Below are positions 14,549 to 19,443 of a DNA stretch of 19,443 bases, piece by piece. The stretch's first letter is position 1, and every line of letters starts with the position of its first letter. The notes beneath the pieces were generated by a model. The model was not told the origin of the DNA. It did not search any database and saw nothing but the letters and a program-made list of their open reading frames with translations. Made by a program: the position numbers and the translations under genes. The stretch lies in assembly GCA_964589725.1 (NCBI GenBank), contig CAZPUJ010000296.1, forward strand, positions 1-19,443. The letters run 5' to 3'. This DNA is from CAYSHJ01 sp964589725 (GTDB lineage Bacteria > Planctomycetota > Planctomycetia > Planctomycetales > Planctomycetaceae).

Positions 14549-16969
14549 TCAGTCTCTCACCACCGAGTGTCCGCCTCGAACCAGACGGCGAGTCATCAGA
14601 ACCTCGAACACCAGCAAGCCGAGGAATGCCAAGAATAGAAATTGCCACAGTTCGTGACGCGGCAAGTTGTCGGAATCGACGATGCGAGTGTCGCGAGGCT
14701 CGCGTGCGAACTGCATGCGGTCGTCCGCCGTCAGCGTCGCGAGCTGCTCATCGGTCAGCGGCGTCAAATTGGATTCGGCTCGATCGGCGTTGACGACGAA
14801 CAGCTCACGGCCCGGGCCGAACGCCGGCTGTTTGATTTCTGCGGCGTTACCCGGCGTCAATCCGCCTCCTCGCTGAGGCAAGGACGGCCGAACGGGCGCG
14901 GGGCCGTTCGGCCCTTTCTTTCGCAAGACGTACATGCCCGGCAGCGACGTGTCGTTGAGCACCAGTAAGCGAGACGTGTCGTCACCTCCGAGTTGCGGCT
15001 CGCGCAGTTCGCCGTCAGGGCTGTTGAACACGAACTCGGTCGGCTCGACATTCACCGCGAGCGGACTGACGAGCGGCTGACCCACCACGACATTGCGGTC
15101 GCCTCGACGAGCGGCCAATTGAAACAACAATTCATGGACGAAGGCGACGTAATCCGGCTTCGCGGGAAGCGTGCTCCAATCCGCATCCAGCGGAACCGTC
15201 AGCAACAAGATACTACCTCGACCAAACTGACCCGACACGAGAAACGGTGCTCCGGTTTGCAGCCGCGCCAGCACGAGCGCCGGCTTGCGTTCGATCTCAT
15301 CAGTCGGTTTGACTTTGTCCGGTTCCGTCTTACCACCGGGAATCTGCTTGTCCGGTCCCCTCTCCCCGCCGGGGTGAGGGCTCGGACGAGGGGCGTCGGA
15401 ACGATTCACCGACTCAACCTTCGCCACATCCACCTTCCACCACCGGCTGAATCGCGCCGTCGTGAACGCCGCGCCCCGTTCGGCTCGGAACCGTTGCAGC
15501 CACGGAGATTCAAGACTCCCGTTGGCGATGCCGACTCCCTCTTCGCTCCGCTCAGCCGGTTCGGATTCGATCTCGGCAAGTGTGACTCCGATCAAACCTG
15601 TCTCTGAACCGAAGAGGCCGGAGCTATAACGATCCTTCTCAACTCGATTCCCCAACGCGATGCCGAGGCCGCCGCCGCGTTGCACGTATTCCGTCAGCGC
15701 GGCGAGTTGAGCATCAGGCAATTGCGGCACATTAGCCAGCAGGACGACGGCGAATTGTTCGAGCGCCTTCGCGTTCCAGTCGGACCAGTTCACGACGGTC
15801 GGTTTGACCCACGGAGTGTCATTGCCCGCAGCTGCCAAAGCGGCTCGCAAGAAGAACGTTTCGCCTTGCACCGGTTTTACGCGTGAGTCACCGTCGACGA
15901 TCAGCACCGGCAACGCTTCGGTCACGGTGACGACCGCTTCACTGGCGTTGTCGGTCGGCAGGTCGTCGGCATCAAGTGTCACGCGGACCAAGTGCGAGCC
16001 GACCGCTTCGAAACGATGCTCAAACTCGATATTCGCCTCGCCGTTCGGGGCAAGCGATATCGAAACAGTTCGCTCCGCCAGTCGTTGCCCGTCGACCTCG
16101 AAATGGACTTGTCGAGTGACCGACGTCGTACCGCCGCTGAATCGCACGCGTGTCTGAAACCGCACGGGAAAGTTGGGGACCGTCAATTCTCGCGTCGGTT
16201 GCAACCGCTCGACGTGGAAGTTCAATCGCTCCGTCGGTTGTTGTGGCAGGTCGCTGCCATCGAGCACGTCGACAACCCACAGCTTTGGCTTGATCGACGA
16301 TTGTTTGGCAAGATCGTCCAGCCGCAACCACAAATTCGCGTCGTCAGGGAACCATCCCTGTGCTTGCTTGTCGGTCAGCAACACGACCTCGCGGCGCAGG
16401 TGGCTGGTCCGGCTGAGCAGCTTCACCGCGTGCGACAACGCATCGGGAAAGTTGGCCGAACTGCTCGGCGGCGGAAGAGCTTTGAGCACTTCGCGCACGC
16501 GATTGAAGTCGTGAGTGGCCGGCTCGATCAGCGGACGAACTTGCTCGCGAGCTTCAATCACCGCGACGGTGTCGCCGTGACGCAACTCGCCGAGAAACTT
16601 ATCGCACCACCGCACCGCCGCTTGCTGCGGCGTGACCGACGTCGCCTCCCAAGCCATGCTGTACGAGCCGTCGATGATCAGCACGACGTCTCGATTTGGC
16701 TGTGGTCCGATGTCACCCAACCAGTTCGCCGAAATCCACGGCCGAGCGAGCGCGAACACCAGCCAAGCGACGAGCGCCATCCGCAGCAGTAGCAACCATA
16801 GATCTTCCAACCAAACCTTGCGGCGTGTCTCTTGAGCCAGTTGCAAAAACTGCATCGCGCCCCATGCGACGAGGTCGTACTTCTTACGGCTGAGCAGATG
16901 CGCCACGATCGGCAACGCAGCCGCAGCGAGTCCGGCAAACATCCAGGGATTGAGAACGTCGAAAGACAT
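14549..16969 (-). CDS. BatA-like membrane protein with VWA domain
   Basis: This is a large inner-membrane protein, probably a partner of DUF58 and MoxR-type proteins; its exact role is unknown. From ATG 16969 it has 806 residues. It starts with the BatA-type N-terminal region (LNPWMFAGLAAAALPIVAHLL, then two-helix sequence to about residue 78), followed by a VWA domain with MIDAS Asp100-x-Ser102-x-Ser104 (IIDGSYSM), a long periplasmic-type region with beta-sandwich character, a GATase1-like stretch (PVLIVDGD, EYVQRGGGLGIALGN), and a final membrane helix near residues 780-797. The frame is open 42 codons further upstream, but that part translates a heptad repeat and is rejected. Residues about 530-538 are encoded by a fragment of a palindromic repeat. 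It follows the propeller protein gene on the same strand. Confidence 0.88.
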   Translation of the reverse strand: MSFDVLNPWMFAGLAAAALPIVAHLLSRKKYDLVAWGAMQFLQLAQETRRKVWLEDLWLLLLRMALVAWLVFALARPWISANWLGDIGPQPNRDVVLIIDGSYSMAWEATSVTPQQAAVRWCDKFLGELRHGDTVAVIEAREQVRPLIEPATHDFNRVREVLKALPPPSSSANFPDALSHAVKLLSRTSHLRREVVLLTDKQAQGWFPDDANLWLRLDDLAKQSSIKPKLWVVDVLDGSDLPQQPTERLNFHVERLQPTRELTVPNFPVRFQTRVRFSGGTTSVTRQVHFEVDGQRLAERTVSISLAPNGEANIEFEHRFEAVGSHLVRVTLDADDLPTDNASEAVVTVTEALPVLIVDGDSRVKPVQGETFFLRAALAAAGNDTPWVKPTVVNWSDWNAKALEQFAVVLLANVPQLPDAQLAALTEYVQRGGGLGIALGNRVEKDRYSSGLFGSETGLIGVTLAEIESEPAERSEEGVGIANGSLESPWLQRFRAERGAAFTTARFSRWWKVDVAKVESVNRSDAPRPSPHPGGERGPDKQIPGGKTEPDKVKPTDEIERKPALVLARLQTGAPFLVSGQFGRGSILLLTVPLDADWSTLPAKPDYVAFVHELLFQLAARRGDRNVVVGQPLVSPLAVNVEPTEFVFNSPDGELREPQLGGDDTSRLLVLNDTSLPGMYVLRKKGPNGPAPVRPSLPQRGGGLTPGNAAEIKQPAFGPGRELFVVNADRAESNLTPLTDEQLATLTADDRMQFAREPRDTRIVDSDNLPRHELWQFLFLAFLGLLVFEVLMTRRLVRGGHSVVRD
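15357..15380. repeat. Truncated copy of the CCCTCTCCCC repeat inside the BatA-like gene
   Basis: CCCCTCTCCCCGCC followed by GGGGTGAGGG matches part of the intergenic repeats at 1080-1214 and 18127-18233. On the coding strand it reads SPHPGGERG within a Pro/Lys-rich linker, without breaking the frame. Confidence 0.6.
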
Positions 16970-17002
16970 GGTGAAGAAGTGAGAGGTCAGTGAACAGAGG
17001 TC

Positions 17003-17056
17003 AGGGGACAGGGGACAGGGGACAGGGAACAGGGAACAGGGGACAGGGAACAGGAG
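17003..17056. repeat. Tandem heptad repeat AGGG(G/A)AC
   Basis: Seven perfect 7-base units, AGGGGAC or AGGGAAC, run from 17003 to 17051 and fade into AGGAG. The tract is purine-rich on the plus strand. It begins 33 bases upstream of the BatA-like start codon on the minus strand. In one minus frame it reads as FPVPCSLFPVPCPLSP, a false N-terminal extension of the BatA-like protein. Confidence 0.85.
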
Positions 17057-17102
17057 CCGGCGAACGAGGTCCGCCAAGCTGGGATTATGACGCATGCCAG
17101 TG

Positions 17103-18086
17103 TCACTGCGTGCTTGGTTCTGGTCTTGTGTTTCCTGCCTCCTGTTTCCTGTCTCCTGCTTCGCTGAGGTGCAGCCAGACTTCGGGGTGCATGGTGTAAA
17201 GTCGGAAGTGCTTGCCGTCGCGGATCAGGAGGCCACTCGATCGGTTGAGTTCGCGCGGCAAAAGCGGGTTGGCATCGTACTTCCGCCAATTGCGGAGATC
17301 GTCCGAGACAGCGATGTTCGTCGTCCACAACGACGGCGTTTCGCCTTTGGCCGATCCGTGATAATAGGCGAAGTAGCGGCCGTTGTGTCGGATGACTTGA
17401 TTCATGGCGATCAGTTCGCGGTCGTGGAGTCCTTGGCCGGGACCCAGCACCGGCTCATCGCTGACGTTCGTGAACACTTTCAAATCACGCGACGTCGCCA
17501 GCCAAACGCCAAGATCACTCCGCTCGTAGAACAGATGCCACACGCCGTTCTCGAACCACGCGGTCGGAGTGCCATAAGGCCCCGACTCAATCGGCTGCCC
17601 GTCTGTCTTACGAACGTCGAGTTTCCCCGCGCGTTGCCAGGACACGCCATCGCGCGATATCAATCGCTGAGCCTGATCGTCTTTCCCTTCGGCGAACATC
17701 TGGAACGCGCCGTCGTGACGCAGCACCAGCATGTCCTCGACCCAATGCTCGCGGTGGATCGGATTTCTCGGATGCCGCGTCCATTGAATCCCGTCCGGCG
17801 AGGTTGCGTAGCCGAGTTGCTTGATTCCTTCGCGAGTTCCGTCGTAGCCGGTGTACCACAGGTGATACTTTGGCTTCGCGGGCGATGTGCCGTCCGCATC
17901 GGGATCGAGCCAGATGAAACCCCGCTCACGAATCTTGACCTCCCAAGTTCCTTGGCCCAGAGCCGTGAAGATCGGCTTAACGCCGTGCTGCTGGAACTTC
18001 ACCAATTCGCTTGGAAAATCATCGGCCGGAGCGCAGTGCGCAAACAGCAAGATGACCGCGATGAATGAACGTCGATGGCCTCTCAC
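17103..18086 (-). CDS. Secreted five-bladed beta-propeller glycoside-hydrolase-like protein
   Basis: The protein resembles the GH43/GH32-like five-bladed propeller fold; the substrate is probably a glycan or glycoside but is unknown. I chose GTG 18086 because TAAGGAGAAG ends 4 bases before it, with AGGAG at 7 bases spacing, and the chain then begins with a signal peptide: VRGHRRSFIAVILLFAHCAP followed by ADD. Longer starts (ATG 18119, or the open frame to 18248) translate repeats. The 327-residue chain shows recurring blade-like stretches: YHLWYTGYDG, LGYATSPDGIQW, HWVEDMLVLRHDGAFQMF, GTPTAWFENGVWHLFYE, LATSRDLKVF, NQVIRHNGRYFAYYHG and IAVSDDLRNW. The final 15-20 residues (from about GDRKQEAGN) are encoded by a heptad repeat. 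It is followed by the BatA-like gene. Confidence 0.85.
   Translation of the reverse strand: MRGHRRSFIAVILLFAHCAPADDFPSELVKFQQHGVKPIFTALGQGTWEVKIRERGFIWLDPDADGTSPAKPKYHLWYTGYDGTREGIKQLGYATSPDGIQWTRHPRNPIHREHWVEDMLVLRHDGAFQMFAEGKDDQAQRLISRDGVSWQRAGKLDVRKTDGQPIESGPYGTPTAWFENGVWHLFYERSDLGVWLATSRDLKVFTNVSDEPVLGPGQGLHDRELIAMNQVIRHNGRYFAYYHGSAKGETPSLWTTNIAVSDDLRNWRKYDANPLLPRELNRSSGLLIRDGKHFRLYTMHPEVWLHLSEAGDRKQEAGNTRPEPSTQ
17131..17158. repeat. Heptad repeat (T/C)(T/C)TCCTG at the end of the propeller gene
   Basis: Four 7-base units (TTTCCTG, CCTCCTG, TTTCCTG, TCTCCTG) lie within the last codons of the propeller gene. They are pyrimidine-rich on the plus strand and so are inverted relative to the tract at 17003-17051, with about 75 bases between. 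Together the two tracts could pair as an imperfect stem. Confidence 0.7.
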
Positions 18087-18090
18087 GACC

Positions 18091-18117
18091 CTTCTCCTTA
18101 ACGCGGGCTTCGCCCGC
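18091..18117 (-). promoter_or_regulatory. Ribosome binding site with adjoining hairpin before the propeller gene
   Basis: On the minus strand TAAGGAGAAG (18100-18091) is a strong Shine-Dalgarno sequence that fixes the GTG 18086 start. Immediately upstream, 18103-18117 is a perfect hairpin GCGGGC-(3 bases)-GCCCGC. Being 2 bases from the ribosome site it could affect initiation, or it may be another interspersed repeat. Confidence 0.6.
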
Positions 18118-18126
18118 ATGCTTGCT

Positions 18127-18233
18127 CCCTCTCCCCCGCATCGGGGGAGAGGGCTGGGGTGAGGGGGTTCATGGTCCGGTGGAGCGCTCGGCCCCCTCAC
18201 CCTAACCCTCTCCCCCGCGGCGGGGGAGAGGGG
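18127..18233. repeat. Inverted pair of CCCTCACCC / CCCTCTCCC hairpin repeats, second locus
   Basis: The left copy 18127-18167 (CCCTCTCCCCC...GGGGGAGAGGG...GGGTGAGGGGG) and the right copy 18192-18233 (CCCCCTCACCCTAACCCTC...GGGGGAGAGGGG) face each other. Each contains a strong CCCCC/GGGGG hairpin. They fill the leader region of the propeller gene and are the same family as 1080-1214. The rest of the 18087-18319 gap holds only the hairpin and ribosome site and shows no gene. Confidence 0.8.
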
Positions 18234-18319
18234 ACAAATTGCGCACACGGCGAGCTTAAATTACAATTGAAGGAGTCTATCCCTCTCCACGGCATGAAGA
18301 AGGAACAAGACAAGTTGGT

Positions 18320-19147
18320 TCAAATCAGCCGCGACAGAAACTCGAACGATTCGCGCAGCACTTCGGGAGCCATGTGGCTGTGGCGGCTGAGTTCGACGTT
18401 CACGCAGCCGGTGTAACCGATTTCACGGAGCGCGGCCATCACCGGTGGGAAGTCGATCTCGCCGTCGCCGAAACGCAAATGCTCATGCACGCCGCGGCAC
18501 ATGTCTTCGATGTGGACATTACAGAGCGGCTCCGCCCAACGACGGAGATGATCGGCGATCGGACCGTCCTCGACACACTGTACGTGCCCGATGTCGATCG
18601 TCAGACCGAAGTGGGGCGAGCCGACAGCATCCGCGAGTTGGCCGTATTGTTCCAGCGTCTCGACAAGCATCTCCGGTTCCGGCTCAAAGGCGAGCTGTAT
18701 GCCGAGGGATTCCGCTTCGTCGGCCACTTGGCGGCAACCTTCGATCAACCACGCCCAGGCTTGTTCGTGCAGCACGTCAGCCCTCCGAAGCCCAGACCAG
18801 AACGAGACCGCGTCCGAACTTAATTCTTTCGCGATGTGCAGACATCTTCGCAGAAAGTCGATGCGCCGCAAGCGGCCTTCGGGCGTTGGAGAGATGAGCG
18901 TCGGTTCGTGCTTGTGACGCGGGTCGAGCAGAAAGCGTGCTCCGGTTTCAATTACGCATCGAAGTTGATGTCGTTGCAGCAGCGATCGCATTTCACTGAG
19001 CTCGACCGCGAAGTTGTCGCTGAACGGATTCAGGCACGCATGATCGACCGTGATCGCCACGGCCCGATAGCCGATCTCTGCCAGCAGTTCGATACCGTCT
19101 TGCCAGCGATGAAAGGCGAGGCCGTTTGTGTTGTAGCCAAGAAGCAT
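18320..19147 (-). CDS. Sugar phosphate isomerase/epimerase-like TIM barrel protein
   Basis: This belongs to the xylose-isomerase-like/AP-endonuclease-2 TIM barrel superfamily, probably a metal-dependent isomerase, epimerase or related enzyme; the substrate is unknown. From ATG 19147 it has 275 residues, usual for the family. Visible family stretches are LGYNTNGLAFHRWQDGIELL, LAFEPEPEML (a Glu metal ligand is expected here), LTIDIGHVQCVE (Asp and His), NVHIEDMCRG, HLRFGDGEIDF and VNVELSRHSH. A TTG at 19165 in the same frame has AGGAAG 10 bases upstream and would add six residues; the start is undecided. It lies downstream of the DUF1080 gene on the same strand with about 110 bases between, so they may form a sugar-processing unit. 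Confidence 0.87.
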   Translation of the reverse strand: MLLGYNTNGLAFHRWQDGIELLAEIGYRAVAITVDHACLNPFSDNFAVELSEMRSLLQRHQLRCVIETGARFLLDPRHKHEPTLISPTPEGRLRRIDFLRRCLHIAKELSSDAVSFWSGLRRADVLHEQAWAWLIEGCRQVADEAESLGIQLAFEPEPEMLVETLEQYGQLADAVGSPHFGLTIDIGHVQCVEDGPIADHLRRWAEPLCNVHIEDMCRGVHEHLRFGDGEIDFPPVMAALREIGYTGCVNVELSRHSHMAPEVLRESFEFLSRLI

Positions 19148-19256
19148 GGCTTTGGAGTGCGGCAACTTGTCACCGCTTCCTATTTCAAACCACGATCATC
19201 AGCCGAAACAAGTTCGACATCTCATCCGCCGTATTCCAAAGTTGACGCGTCAAAGT

Positions 19257-19443
19257 TCAATCCGGCAGCGCCTTGACGCGGATGTTTCGGTAGTACACGA
19301 CGCTCTTGGGGTCGTGGGCCTGAAGAGCGAATGAACCCTTGCCAAGCTTGCGCGTGCCGGTCACTCCATCGGGTTCGGTGAAGTCGAGCACCAGCTCATC
19401 GTTGATGCGGACTTGAACGTTCTTGCCTTTTACGGTGATGTGC
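19257..19443 (-). CDS. DUF1080 / 3-keto-disaccharide hydrolase domain protein (C-terminal end only)
   Basis: Only the last 61 codons lie in the window; the gene continues past the right edge. The translated end reads HITVKGKNVQVRINDELVLD, then LGKGSFALQAHDPKSVVYYR and NIRVKALPD. This is the characteristic C-terminal part of the DUF1080 concanavalin-like domain, very abundant in planctomycetes and linked to 3-keto-glycoside cleavage or glycan binding. The ending NIRVKxLP is typical. Signal peptide and other domains cannot be seen. Confidence 0.85.
   Translation of the reverse strand, partial: HITVKGKNVQVRINDELVLDFTEPDGVTGTRKLGKGSFALQAHDPKSVVYYRNIRVKALPD

Noticed and set aside
15992..16792. 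Plus-strand open frame inside the BatA-like gene
   Set aside because: Arg/Gln-rich sequence without recognisable motifs, antisense to a well supported gene.
17003..17056. Replication origin iterons or a CRISPR array
   Set aside because: The units are 7 bases and contiguous with no DnaA boxes or spacers nearby; a simple tandem repeat explains them.
16970..17095. 42-codon N-terminal extension of the BatA-like protein
   Set aside because: It translates the heptad repeat (FPVPCSLFPVPCPLSP) and precedes the normal BatA-type start MSFDVLNPWMF.
18087..18248. N-terminal extension of the propeller protein with Pro/Arg-rich sequence
   Set aside because: It translates palindromic repeats and would place the signal peptide inside the chain; the GTG at 18086 has an excellent ribosome site.

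Overview
The window looks like part of a planctomycete (Planctomycetota) chromosome. This rests on the protein content: a SecD-SecF fusion, a DUF58 protein and a BatA-like VWA membrane protein, a secreted five-bladed propeller glycosidase-like protein, a DUF1080 protein and a xylose-isomerase-type TIM-barrel protein. It also rests on the moderately high GC and the dense palindromic repeats between and inside genes. No rRNA, tRNA, CRISPR array, transposase or phage gene was seen. The species cannot be named from the sequence.

Left part, plus strand (1-6276): the 3' part of a polyprenyl diphosphate synthase gene carrying a perfect long inverted repeat inside its reading frame; then tgt (queuosine tRNA modification), yajC and a fused secDF, the classical tgt-yajC-secD-secF order for tRNA modification and Sec protein export. 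A composite hairpin element follows secDF.

Middle (6453-11811): on the minus strand a secreted metallophosphoesterase and an SDR oxidoreductase form a probable two-gene unit. Divergent from it runs pyrB-mazE-mazF-pyrC, a tightly spaced pyrimidine operon with a toxin-antitoxin pair between its two biosynthetic genes. The PyrC homologue has lost several metal-ligand motifs and may be a non-catalytic partner of PyrB. A small four-helix membrane protein lies convergent to pyrC.

Right part (11897-19443): a DUF58 protein and a zinc-type glucose-dehydrogenase-like MDR enzyme on the plus strand, separated by a second copy of the composite hairpin element. A minus-strand series follows: DUF1080 protein (cut by the window edge), TIM-barrel isomerase/epimerase, secreted propeller hydrolase, BatA-like VWA protein, and a short broken or overlapping ORF pair. 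The carbohydrate-related genes suggest sugar or polysaccharide processing; the DUF58 and VWA proteins are usually partners.

The most distinctive feature is the repeat load. At least five unrelated palindromic or tandem families occur within 19 kb. Several are tolerated as coding sequence, or sit where they could mislead start-codon choice.
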